Below, piece by piece: positions 25,369 through 33,534 of a stretch of DNA of 64,000 nt. Origin of the DNA: Chryseobacterium sp. Lineage in GTDB: Bacteria; Bacteroidota; Bacteroidia; Flavobacteriales; Weeksellaceae. Every line of letters begins with the position of its first letter. Position 1 is the stretch's first letter. The notes under the pieces are model-generated. The model made no database searches. It was given only the letters and a program-made list of their open reading frames with translations, and was not told the DNA's origin. Both the position numbers and the translations under genes were made by a program. Location of the stretch: contig NZ_JAFAJM010000020.1 in assembly GCF_019236175.1 (NCBI RefSeq), positions 62,001-126,000 on the forward strand, written 5' to 3'.

Positions 25369-28300
25369 TTAACTAGTTTCTATCAAATCTATATCACTTT
25401 CCACCTTTAATACTTTTATAGAATTTCTATGTTTAAGCATTTTAAAATATATTTCAGAAAGTTCTTTATCAAAATTTTCAGTTAAGCAAGACTCTAGTTT
25501 ATTAAAAATTGCATCACACATAGCATATTTAAGTAAGAAAACATCCCAATTAAACATTTTTAACCAATTAATATTTAACTTTTCAATATCAAATATTTGA
25601 GGTGAATTTAAAAATTTATATCTCTCTTCTACAATACTTTTTTCATCAATATCAGCTTTTGGCATAATACCTTTTTCTATAAGAAAGTAATATTGAGCTA
25701 TATAAAAGTCAATTCCATTCTTTTTAAAAGAATAATTTTGATTATTCAATCCAAGATATTCTTTGATTTTGTTTTTATATATTTCTTTTGTTTTGTTATC
25801 TATTAATATTTTCTCTCGTAAAGCAGAGAAATAAAACTCAACATAATCATTATTCTCTAAAAATATTTTTAATTTTTCTTTGAATTTTATTCTTGTTTGT
25901 TTATTTAAGTAAAGATAGAATTGATCAAATGTTGATTCTCGATCATCAAATTCAAACAAATCTATATTAAAGCTTTCATTAAGATATCGTTTATCCTTTT
26001 GTTTAAGCGCATCATTAATCATAAGATATTCATCGTTAAAAATATTATTTTCAGTTAGAATATTTAACAATTCAATTAAAATCTCACTATCAACTAATTT
26101 ATATTTGTTTTTAACCACATATTTAATATTACTTTCGTCCAATAAATAATTCACATCTTGATATCTAATAAAATTATTTATATGTTTAAAAAGTTCAGTA
26201 AGCTGTTCAGAATTAAAATTAAAATTTGCGATTACCAAACAAATATTGTTGAACATTTTCCTTTGTCTCTTTCTAAAATTATTATTTTTAAGTGTATAAG
26301 AATGGAAAATATTATTTCTAGTTAACTCTTTTGAAAAGTCGTTTTCTTGATCGACTGGAGATTTTAAAAAATTTAGAATCCAATTGAAAACATAATCTAT
26401 ATTTTCTTCACCGATCTTTATATTTGTTAATTTTCTTTCTTGGATCAGTTTGTGAATTTCTTTCCATTCTGCCTTTTCAATTAAAAGCCTGAACAATAAA
26501 GAATCAAAATGTTCTAAATGAGATAAACCAAATATTTTTTGATCCTCATTTAGATCTAGTGTTCCCATATAGTAAGCTAAAATAAAAGTATTTAACGATT
26601 TTTTGAATGAATATTCTATTAAAGAAAAACTATTTCCTAAGATAAAGTTATCATTTAAAAAGCCATACAAAGTAGCTGTAGTATTATAAAGATTATTTAC
26701 ACTGCTATCACTTCTAAAACCACCATTTTCAATTCTTCTTAAGTTCTCTGGAATATTAGCAAATTCCTGATCGATAGCATTACATTGTTTTTGTATAAAA
26801 ATTCCATTTTTTATTTCTTTAAGAAAGAAATAAACATCTTCATCAACAAAATATTTAACTCTTGTCAATTCTTCTTCTAAGTCAATATTTCCTGCTTCTT
26901 CAAAAATATCTTGTAATTCTTTAAACTCATATCCATCACCAAAAAAGCTATTCATTATTTGACGCCCTAACATCTTCATATTGTATTTAGCTAAAAAGCT
27001 AACTTCCATTACTTTTAATTGATTTGCTTTAACCTCAATTTGCTTAAATGAATTATAAGATTTGTAATAATCACATATTCTATAATGGCTATAACTATAT
27101 ACTAAATCCTCCCATAAGGTTGTTTGATTTGTTATTTCGTATTTATTCATCTTATTGATTGCAGTAGAAAAGTCATAAGCATCAAGCGAACAATTAATAC
27201 AATCACAAGAATCATTTAAATTCAATTTAGAAATCAAATCAATATTTTTAGAAACTTTTTTTGTCCTATTTTCATTTAACACTAAATAATTAAACCCTGA
27301 ATACACTAATCGCGTAAGGCAAAAGTTTATGTTATCTAATGTTTCTTTATCATATCCAGCATCTTGATATCCTTCATACTTTTCAAAAAACTCATACAAT
27401 TGTTTATTTTCTGTAATTAAATACTGTCCATTATAATTTCTATTTGATTCCCAATTTGCATTTTTATTTATAGGATATAAATTTGAAATAATGTATTTAG
27501 GTAGACGCCGGAAGTAATAAAATTTTTTTATTGACTTATAAAGCTCATTAATTAATATTTTATCAGTGTTTATATTTGTAAGTGAATTTCTATATAAGTT
27601 GATATTAAACTCAGTAGATATATATTTTATTAAAGAATAAACTTTTTTTCCGGTAGGCAACAAATCATTTATATCCTTTCCAGTTATTAATTCTTTATCA
27701 AACTTTATTATATTGACACCAAGATTTTCATAATAGTTAATTTCAGATTCAGAAATCTCTTCATTATGATTTAATAAATAAGCACGTTGATGATGTTTCT
27801 TTAAAATATATTGAATGTCTTTTATTAATATTTTAAGGTTTACGTCCCCAACTCTGTATCCAATAAACAAAATAATCTTATTGCTAAATAAGGATTTTAT
27901 AAATATTTCTTTTAAAGTATGTTTCTTACTAAAGTTTAAATAATCATCTTCCTTGAAAACTATATTATGATTTTCAAAATCTCCATGATATTTAATTAGT
28001 AAATTTTTAAACTTTGCATATGGTAAATCAATATCTTTTGAGACTATTGAATAAGGCAAACCTTTTAATTTAATTACTTCCTCGAAACAATTATCATAGT
28101 TTGTCGTTATTATATGTTGAGGTTTTAAGTCAAATATTGCTTCATGTAGTTCATTATATCTTTGAAAGCCCTTATATATAAGTTTTTTTAAGATTTCATT
28201 GTATTCTTTCTCTCCCTTTTCATTGTATAACATCTGAGCAATTTTTAATGCATCAGTCTCATAAGTGCTTTCATTAAGGTATTTTTTCACTTCGTCAATA

Positions 28301-28422
28301 AGCTCACCCCATAAGGGAATCCCTGAATCTTTAGAAACTCCTGCTCCTGCAAATACTACTAATTGATCATTGTTTATTGCCTCTTTAATTAAGGATACAT
28401 CATTCTGAAATTTACTTTGCAT
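25369..28422 (-). CDS. SIR2-domain protein, probable anti-phage NADase (DSR2-like)
   Basis: The 1017-residue protein has an N-terminal SIR2 domain (about 15-260): VVFAGAGVSKDSGIPLWGEL with GAGVS at 26-30, TTNYD at 106-110 (N108), YHGDFEN (H146) and FIGYRVGDVNL (187-197). These are the NAD-binding and catalytic blocks of SIR2_2-type domains. The remaining ~750 residues are helical, very Lys/Asn/Ile-rich and without a P-loop, so this is not an Avs5-type STAND protein. Size and layout resemble the defence sirtuin DSR2, which depletes NAD+ on sensing phage. The gene is far more AT-rich than its neighbours, a sign of transfer. A DSR1-like or other SIR2 effector is the alternative. Confidence 0.8.
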   Translation of the reverse strand: MQSKFQNDVSLIKEAINNDQLVVFAGAGVSKDSGIPLWGELIDEVKKYLNESTYETDALKIAQMLYNEKGEKEYNEILKKLIYKGFQRYNELHEAIFDLKPQHIITTNYDNCFEEVIKLKGLPYSIVSKDIDLPYAKFKNLLIKYHGDFENHNIVFKEDDYLNFSKKHTLKEIFIKSLFSNKIILFIGYRVGDVNLKILIKDIQYILKKHHQRAYLLNHNEEISESEINYYENLGVNIIKFDKELITGKDINDLLPTGKKVYSLIKYISTEFNINLYRNSLTNINTDKILINELYKSIKKFYYFRRLPKYIISNLYPINKNANWESNRNYNGQYLITENKQLYEFFEKYEGYQDAGYDKETLDNINFCLTRLVYSGFNYLVLNENRTKKVSKNIDLISKLNLNDSCDCINCSLDAYDFSTAINKMNKYEITNQTTLWEDLVYSYSHYRICDYYKSYNSFKQIEVKANQLKVMEVSFLAKYNMKMLGRQIMNSFFGDGYEFKELQDIFEEAGNIDLEEELTRVKYFVDEDVYFFLKEIKNGIFIQKQCNAIDQEFANIPENLRRIENGGFRSDSSVNNLYNTTATLYGFLNDNFILGNSFSLIEYSFKKSLNTFILAYYMGTLDLNEDQKIFGLSHLEHFDSLLFRLLIEKAEWKEIHKLIQERKLTNIKIGEENIDYVFNWILNFLKSPVDQENDFSKELTRNNIFHSYTLKNNNFRKRQRKMFNNICLVIANFNFNSEQLTELFKHINNFIRYQDVNYLLDESNIKYVVKNKYKLVDSEILIELLNILTENNIFNDEYLMINDALKQKDKRYLNESFNIDLFEFDDRESTFDQFYLYLNKQTRIKFKEKLKIFLENNDYVEFYFSALREKILIDNKTKEIYKNKIKEYLGLNNQNYSFKKNGIDFYIAQYYFLIEKGIMPKADIDEKSIVEERYKFLNSPQIFDIEKLNINWLKMFNWDVFLLKYAMCDAIFNKLESCLTENFDKELSEIYFKMLKHRNSIKVLKVESDIDLIETS

Positions 28423-28631
28423 TATTATTAGTTTTTAAAAAAAGATTTGATGAAACTAATGTAGTGAATTGAAATGAATAATAATACTGTTAATAACCAA
28501 TTTCAAATGTACTGTAACCCCAATTTACCTGACTTTCGAGCAAGCAGAAGGATCAAGTTTTAAATAATACGGTTTTCCGTAATGCAAGAGATTTAACTTA
28601 CTTTAAATTTAGTGTGTTAAATAAATTTATA

Positions 28632-28778
28632 ATGGAAACAATTAAAGCAATTAAGCCTGGCCCAAAGCCTAACAAACCTGACGGAACTCCAGACAGAAGA
28701 CGAAGAGTTACACCAGAAGAAAGACCAAAACACCCGGAATTAAAACCTCACAAACACAAACCTGGAGATTCAAAATAA
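28632..28778 (+). CDS. 48-residue Pro/Lys/Arg-rich peptide
   Basis: A short frame with a clean ATG and TAA encoding a very basic, proline-rich peptide: repeated Lys-Pro steps (GPKPNKPDGTPD), an Arg cluster (RRRR) and a His/Lys/Pro tail (KPHKHKPGDSK). There are no hydrophobic segments. The composition is far from random AT-rich sequence, which argues that it is coding, and a terminator hairpin follows 32 bases on. It is divergent from the SIR2 gene across 209 bases. I know of no named family. A disordered or nucleic-acid-binding peptide is possible. Confidence 0.65.
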   Translation: METIKAIKPGPKPNKPDGTPDRRRRVTPEERPKHPELKPHKHKPGDSK

Positions 28779-28809
28779 TCTTAGAATTATTACAAATGTC
28801 TCTTAAAGT

Positions 28810-28831
28810 CTCAGCACTGCTGGGATTTTTT
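28810..28831 (+). terminator. Terminator after the 48-residue peptide
   Basis: CTCAGC pairs with GCTGGG (one G-U) over a three-base loop, followed by ATTTTTT. A better-paired version of the same hairpin occurs at 61478-61500. Confidence 0.55.
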
Positions 28832-28929
28832 GATTGCCGGGAACAGTAAGTTTAGCAATAATTTTATGTAGCTATGAGAGAAATACTGAAATCAAGTAAC
28901 AAAAAGTCAAAAAATTATCCTATACATTT

Positions 28930-29136
28930 ATGACACTTAAAGAAATTGAAAAAGCTATACAAGAAAATGAAAAGCTCTATGAGGAAAAGGTCATTAATAA
29001 CAATGATTATATTGAAAAATTATTTGAACTATTAAAGGAATTAGATGAATATAAATATAGACTAGAAAATATTCATCTAGAGTTTTTTAAAAATATAAAG
29101 AATTGGCTTAGAAAAAAAATTAACAAAAAAGAATAA
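28930..29136 (+). CDS. Small coiled-coil protein of unknown function
   Basis: The 68-residue product is almost wholly charged and helical (TLKEIEKAIQENEKLYEEK, LFELLKELDEYKYRL) with a heptad-like spacing of Leu/Ile, and ends in a Lys-rich tail. It has no signal peptide. A good terminator follows 26 bases after the stop. It shares the AT-rich composition of the SIR2 island. A partner-binding or antitoxin-like role is possible, but nothing in the sequence shows it. Confidence 0.55.
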   Translation: MTLKEIEKAIQENEKLYEEKVINNNDYIEKLFELLKELDEYKYRLENIHLEFFKNIKNWLRKKINKKE

Positions 29137-29162
29137 CCTGCTCAACAGAAATCAAAAACAAA

Positions 29163-29192
29163 AAAAATCCCAGCTTTTGTTGGGATTTTTAA
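29163..29192 (+). terminator. Terminator
   Basis: AAAAATCCCA pairs perfectly with TGGGATTTTT around GCTTTTGT. The same hairpin, with one loop change, occurs at 39035-39063. Confidence 0.75.
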
Positions 29193-29349
29193 GTAAAGGA
29201 TATCTTATATTATTTAACCATCCAAAAACACATCTTAATGTATATTGTCCTTCGTTGTTTTCCATACAAATAATAACTTAACCAATCCTACAAAGAACAA
29301 TATTGTAAATATGAGTATGTAAATGAAAGTACTGGGATAAATTTGTGTT

Positions 29350-29919
29350 TTAAACATGTCTCATAAAATAAAGTGGATAATTAAGAACATGATTCTCTTC
29401 AAAAACCTGGAATCCGGATTTTCGGTAAAAAACTACATTTTCATGGGCAGTAGTTTCTAGTATGATTGTTTTTCCTTTATAATATTCTAAAGTTTCTCTC
29501 AATAATACAGTTCCTGTACCTTTTCCTTGTTGTGAGGGTCTTGTCCCCATCAACCATAGGTGAATATAATCGGAACTGCTATGGTTCATTTTTAATACCT
29601 CTTCTCTTTTTAAAACTTTTAAAATATTCGTAATTCCTATTACATTTATTGCTAACTGGATTTCTAAAAACAATCTTTTTATACTAAAATTCTTGCGATG
29701 AATGTATAGTATTACTGAATTCATTTCCTCATTTATAAATACTTTTCCAAACATCATGGCCATTCTGAACTGATATTTGAAAAGTCCTCTTAGTTTATTC
29801 TTCCTATTTTTCCCTTTTCCTACAATAAAATTGATTGAATTATCAATCATAATGTTTTCAAAGCTTTCAGTCAAAATTTCGACTATAATTTTCTCGTGTG
29901 TGTTATTGGCGTTAATCAT
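29350..29919 (-). CDS. GNAT-family acetyltransferase
   Basis: A 189-residue protein whose C-terminal half is a GNAT domain: LWLMGTRPSQQGKGTGTVLL contains the acetyl-CoA loop Q-x-x-G-x-G, and ILETTAHENVVFYRKSGF is the following motif. The N-terminal half is basic and less conserved. Its ATG lies two bases after the end of the relic peptide frame, and the genes upstream are all on the same strand. It may therefore be a tailoring enzyme of the decayed RiPP cluster, or simply a survivor. The substrate is unknown. Confidence 0.8.
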   Translation of the reverse strand: MINANNTHEKIIVEILTESFENIMIDNSINFIVGKGKNRKNKLRGLFKYQFRMAMMFGKVFINEEMNSVILYIHRKNFSIKRLFLEIQLAINVIGITNILKVLKREEVLKMNHSSSDYIHLWLMGTRPSQQGKGTGTVLLRETLEYYKGKTIILETTAHENVVFYRKSGFQVFEENHVLNYPLYFMRHV

Positions 29920-29921
29920 AT

Positions 29922-30167
29922 TTAGTGGAATAATAGCTCTGTATCACAAGGGGAACCTCCATTGTTCGTAATAATAGTAGTAGTCTATAGCATATCAGCA
30001 TCAGCTTCCATAGCCACAGATCCTGCAAAAATTGATTTTAGATCACTTAATTTTTTCCCTTTAAGGATTCTAAGGTTATGGGAATCGGATAAAACTTTTA
30101 TCCGGTTCAATTTCCGGCAGAACAGGGAGAGCCCGCTAGAAAACTCGGATTTTAGATAATTGGACAT
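29922..30167 (-). pseudogene. RiPP precursor-like peptide with an internal amber codon
   Basis: An 82-codon frame (81 sense or amber codons, then TAA) with a TAG at 29985-29987. Before the TAG, NLRILKGKKLSDLKSIFAGS looks like the leader of Bacteroidota bacteriocin/RiPP precursors ('K-L-x-x-x-D-L-K-x-I-x-G'). After it the frame continues as a Thr-rich segment with NNGGSPCD and ends two bases before the GNAT start. I infer a decayed precursor of the neighbouring grasp-with-spasm-like remnant. Without the TAG the C-terminal part would be a plausible core peptide. The call rests on pattern resemblance only. Confidence 0.35.
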
Positions 30168-30262
30168 ACATCGGTTTCGCCTATTTGTATTGTAGATTCT
30201 TCCTTTAATTCGTATTCAATTTTAAGAATTTCAAAGATAATATAAAATGAAACTTTACCCAT
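30152..30262 (-). CDS. Short 36-residue frame, doubtful
   Basis: A short frame between the GLPGLI gene and the relic peptide: ATG 15 bases after the GLPGLI stop, 36 codons, TAA. It overlaps the start of the relic peptide frame. The product is acidic and ends GETDVCPII. There is no family match that I know. It is listed because it completes an unbroken same-strand series, but may be a decayed gene end. Confidence 0.25.
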   Translation of the reverse strand: MGKVSFYIIFEILKIEYELKEESTIQIGETDVCPII

Positions 30263-30277
30263 GGTATAAAGCATATC

Positions 30278-31081
30278 CTATGGATATTTTACTGCATCTG
30301 ACAGCTCAATAGGGTTATTATTATTTTTTATAAACTTTTGTTTGAATTCAGTAAGTTGCTTAAAGTTAGGGGTTACTAGTCTTCCTGACTCATCTACAAC
30401 CTTCATTACTGCTTTTCCTGCTTTGAGTTCCTTATAAGGATCATTATAATAATCCAAATAAAGTTTGTTTAATTGTTTTTGAGTAACCGGAATGAAATCG
30501 TTGTCCATATTAACTTCTCCATTATCTTTTTTAAGTTCCGTCATTGTAAAAATATAATTATCTCCTGAATCTCTCATGTCTACTATAAGACCCGGCAAAG
30601 AGTTAAAAACATAAGGTCCTTCCTGAAAAGGAATTTCTTTAGCAAACCAAGCTGTCCAGTCTCTCCCCTTATAATGTAAAGTAGCTTTCTGGCAGTTTAC
30701 ATTATCAATATTTTTTGTTTCTTCTGTAATTTTCCAATTTAATTTAGGCCAGTCTTCTTTCAGAGAGTACCTGTCCAATCCAATTATATAATATTTATCT
30801 ATTTTATTTTCTTTTTTGTTTTTTGTTATCAAAAAATCAAAATCCGTAGCTTTTGTTCGAACATCTACATTACGAAGAGCTAACGAATCTATATGATACA
30901 AATCGTAAGAGTAAAACTTCGAAATTTCATCTTTGACATCTAATAGCATCTTTTTATTTACTGATTCATTTTTTGTTGAATCTATTTTGTACGTCATCTG
31001 ATAATAAATTCTAAATGTCTGTCCATGAAAAGCGGTAAAGCAGGATAAAATAAAAAGGAAAGTTAAAATGTTTTTTTTCAT
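30278..31081 (-). CDS. GLPGLI-family secreted protein
   Basis: A signal peptide (about residues 1-20, ending FHG) precedes a 267-residue protein with the family hallmark near the centre: FQEGPYVFNSLPGLIVDM, preceded by a W-x-A-W-F block (DWTAWFAKEIP). The GLPGLI family is restricted to Bacteroidota and its function is unknown. It is presumed periplasmic. It lies eight bases after the stop of the lipoprotein gene and belongs to the same minus-strand series as the SPASM remnant. Confidence 0.88.
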   Translation of the reverse strand: MKKNILTFLFILSCFTAFHGQTFRIYYQMTYKIDSTKNESVNKKMLLDVKDEISKFYSYDLYHIDSLALRNVDVRTKATDFDFLITKNKKENKIDKYYIIGLDRYSLKEDWPKLNWKITEETKNIDNVNCQKATLHYKGRDWTAWFAKEIPFQEGPYVFNSLPGLIVDMRDSGDNYIFTMTELKKDNGEVNMDNDFIPVTQKQLNKLYLDYYNDPYKELKAGKAVMKVVDESGRLVTPNFKQLTEFKQKFIKNNNNPIELSDAVKYP

Positions 31082-31089
31082 AAAACTTT

Positions 31090-31692
31090 TTAATTAAGAG
31101 GTTCTACATATCCATCCCATAATAAATTATTATTTTCAAAGAACATATCATTAATTTCTTTGTTAAACATTTTATAGCCGGGATCTTTGGGATAGTTAGG
31201 ATTATTTATTGCTACAAACCTGATCACTCCGCCATCTACTTTTTTGAATAAATCAAAAACCTGAAATTTTTCGAAAGGGTAACGAGCAAGGACTTGGTTT
31301 AGGTCTTCTTTATGTGGTATTTCAGAATATCTTTTTTTCACTTCTTCAATAGAAACTCCTTTATAATAAAAGGCTAAAATATTTGAAAATGTAGGCTGAT
31401 AAGTATACATAAATAAAAACTGCTCTGTATAATTTTTAGGAATACTATGATATAGTAATCTTTTCATTTCTGAAGAAGTGAAATATATATACTGTTTTTT
31501 CACTTTGTTATATACATAATCCCCATAAGTATAAAAATCTAATTGATTTTTGCCTTGATCAAAGTATAGTTTAAACTTCCAGCATGACTGCTTGTCAGAT
31601 TCTACTCTTTGCTCTTTCAAAAAATAATAATGTTGACAACCCGTTAAGCAGAATAAAGATAATATACTTATATGTTTAATCAATCCATTCAT
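31090..31692 (-). CDS. Uncharacterised lipoprotein
   Basis: A 200-residue protein with a lipoprotein signal (SLFCLTGCQH, lipidated Cys at about residue 19). The rest is Tyr/Phe/Lys-rich with no motif I recognise. Its first 17 bases overlap the end of the SPASM remnant frame, and it is followed eight bases later by the GLPGLI gene, so the two lie in one transcript. It would be anchored in the outer or inner membrane facing the periplasm. Confidence 0.65.
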   Translation of the reverse strand: MNGLIKHISILSLFCLTGCQHYYFLKEQRVESDKQSCWKFKLYFDQGKNQLDFYTYGDYVYNKVKKQYIYFTSSEMKRLLYHSIPKNYTEQFLFMYTYQPTFSNILAFYYKGVSIEEVKKRYSEIPHKEDLNQVLARYPFEKFQVFDLFKKVDGGVIRFVAINNPNYPKDPGYKMFNKEINDMFFENNNLLWDGYVEPLN

Positions 31693-31861
31693 TGGTGTGA
31701 ATATTGTAATTACAATTTACGAAATATCCTTCTCTTTCCGGGATATATTCTGGGATAAAGCTTGCAGTACAGACATATCTTAATTCACAATCTTTACATG
31801 GGTTAATTTTATCTCTATTTAGAACCCATAAAGTAAAGAGTATCTTATAAAAAAGTATCAT
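31676..31861 (-). pseudogene. C-terminal remnant of a SPASM-domain peptide maturase
   Basis: The 61-residue frame holds only the last part of a radical-SAM/SPASM protein: NPCKDCELRYVC with C22-x2-C25-x5-C31, then C50 in VNCNYNIHTNEW. This spacing and the final 'CNYNxxTxEW' block match the C termini of grasp-with-spasm peptide maturases as I know them. No radical SAM CxxxCxxC region exists upstream; the frame ends at a junction next to an OmpA scrap. It is a truncated gene, unable to bind its full set of clusters. Confidence 0.6.
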
Positions 31862-31874
31862 ATATTTGATAGAT

Positions 31875-31951
31875 ACCAGCTCTACTCTACGATTTTGCGC
31901 CTTCCCTTGTTCAGAACTATTATCTGCTATCGGATTTTTGCTGCCGAAGCC
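31875..31951 (-). pseudogene. 3' scrap of an OmpA-family gene
   Basis: The 77 bases match 40037-40113, the end of the intact OmpA lipoprotein gene on the same strand, with only five differences. In frame it reads GFGSKNPIADNSSEQGKAQN and continues as RRVELV. A stop codon lies about nine codons upstream. It abuts the SPASM remnant, so a recombination or deletion joined the two. Confidence 0.8.
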
Positions 31952-32109
31952 TTTTGACCTGAAATACGTTTAAAGTAAACAATCTTATTGACTCCCCCAA
32001 ACCTGTAATATTTTGCGAAGCATAGAACTCCTGTCAATCTGTAATCTATATATAATATAACAAACACTCAACTTAATCGTTTTTTTGACTATACTTGTAT
32101 CATTAAAAA

Positions 32110-33450
32110 ATGATTATCCCTGTGAAAATTGCAATACCGTTTCGCTTTAGCTTATTGATGATCCTTACTACATCTGCTTTTACCCTAATCCCGGCACAAT
32201 CAACCGCTGTTCTTCCGATAAAGAAAATAGATAACGATACGCTTTTAGTGGCTTATAAGAAATCTATTGATGATGTTTCACATGGGTTGTATCTGGATGC
32301 TTCATTCGGGATGCTCAAAAGATTGCATGTAGAAAGTGTGGATCAGCTTGATGATCCCGATGTGGTGGATCAATGGGCACAGGTGATGTCTGCAATGACC
32401 GGAATACCCACATTCAATAAGGCTAAAAGTTCGGACTTCCACGTACCCAAAGAACAGATTGCGAACCTGCGTTTATCTAAAGGGGCTAATGCCATCGATG
32501 AAATAGTAAAGCGTGCCCATCATACCCGTATCGTTATTCTGAATGAGAATCACCTGGATCCTCGTGGGCGTGCTTTCGGACTTGAAGTGGCTCAAGCTTT
32601 ACAACCACTTGGCTATACCATTCTTGCTATGGAAGCTTTGAGACCGTATGCAGATGATCAGGAAGAACGCCGCAAAATGGATCAGCTGTCGGCAGATGGA
32701 GTCGTGAGAGGCGCAGGTGATTTCTATAGTGGTTATTATTTTGATGATCCCATTTTCGCTGATTTCGTAAGACAATCGCTGGCAATGGGTTATCATCCGG
32801 TATCTTACGAGACAGCCGGCCGCGGATATACGGCTCAGGAGCGCGAAGAGAAACAGGCAGACAATCTTATTCGCCGTGCTCTGCAGTCTTTTCCGGAAGC
32901 CAAAATTCTTATGTATGTCGGCGAGCGCCACGCCGCTGAAGGACCTATTCTCAACGAAGAAAAACCTTATCTGAAAATGGCCGCTATTCTTAAAGCTAAA
33001 ACCGGCATAGACCCTCTGACAATTGATCAGGCCGGACTATCCCCTATCCCAATGAACAGACCTGACGTTGACCTATACAAAATTGCCTCATTAAAGGCTC
33101 CGAAAACATCAGTCATTTTATTGAATCAGGGTAAACCTTTAACTACGGGCCTTTTATCCGGAGCTGTAGATTTACAGGTCGTTCATCCGCCGGTTAAACT
33201 TATCAATGGACGCCCAGAATGGCTAGTAAAGATGAGCAGACATTCCATTTCCGTTCCTCAGAACCTCCTGCCGGAATCAGGTATAAGACTCATTCAGGCT
33301 TTCGTTGCAGATTCACCGGCAGACGCCCGTCCTATCGATCAGGTATTAATCATGTCCGGTAAAAAACCACCTGTTTTAATGCTGCCTGACCTCAAGGTTC
33401 GTTATGCCACTCATGATTTTCCGAATCAGATAAAAACTTCGGATCAATAG
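32110..33450 (+). CDS. ChaN/EreA/TIKI-like superfamily protein
   Basis: An N-terminal signal segment (about residues 1-29) is followed by a domain with NENHLDPRGRAF (145-156, E146 and H148) and, about 130 residues later, YVGERHAAEG. This pair of E-x-H/GERH motifs is what I know from the haem-binding ChaN, erythromycin esterase EreA and TIKI families. The activity cannot be decided. The codons (CGC/CGT Arg, GCC/GGC) and base composition are much richer in G+C than the neighbours, so recent acquisition is likely. It stands alone, convergent with the patatin gene. Confidence 0.7.
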   Translation: MIIPVKIAIPFRFSLLMILTTSAFTLIPAQSTAVLPIKKIDNDTLLVAYKKSIDDVSHGLYLDASFGMLKRLHVESVDQLDDPDVVDQWAQVMSAMTGIPTFNKAKSSDFHVPKEQIANLRLSKGANAIDEIVKRAHHTRIVILNENHLDPRGRAFGLEVAQALQPLGYTILAMEALRPYADDQEERRKMDQLSADGVVRGAGDFYSGYYFDDPIFADFVRQSLAMGYHPVSYETAGRGYTAQEREEKQADNLIRRALQSFPEAKILMYVGERHAAEGPILNEEKPYLKMAAILKAKTGIDPLTIDQAGLSPIPMNRPDVDLYKIASLKAPKTSVILLNQGKPLTTGLLSGAVDLQVVHPPVKLINGRPEWLVKMSRHSISVPQNLLPESGIRLIQAFVADSPADARPIDQVLIMSGKKPPVLMLPDLKVRYATHDFPNQIKTSDQ

Positions 33451-33534
33451 GTGTCAATTTGTATGCAGCTCTTCGGCTTCCAACATCTTTGTTCATCATA
33501 GCAACCAGCATTTGTAACTTTCCTTATCATTCAT

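Noticed and set aside
25369..28422. Avs5-type (SIR2-STAND) defence protein
   Set aside because: I found no Walker A motif in the C-terminal region, so the STAND NTPase is missing.
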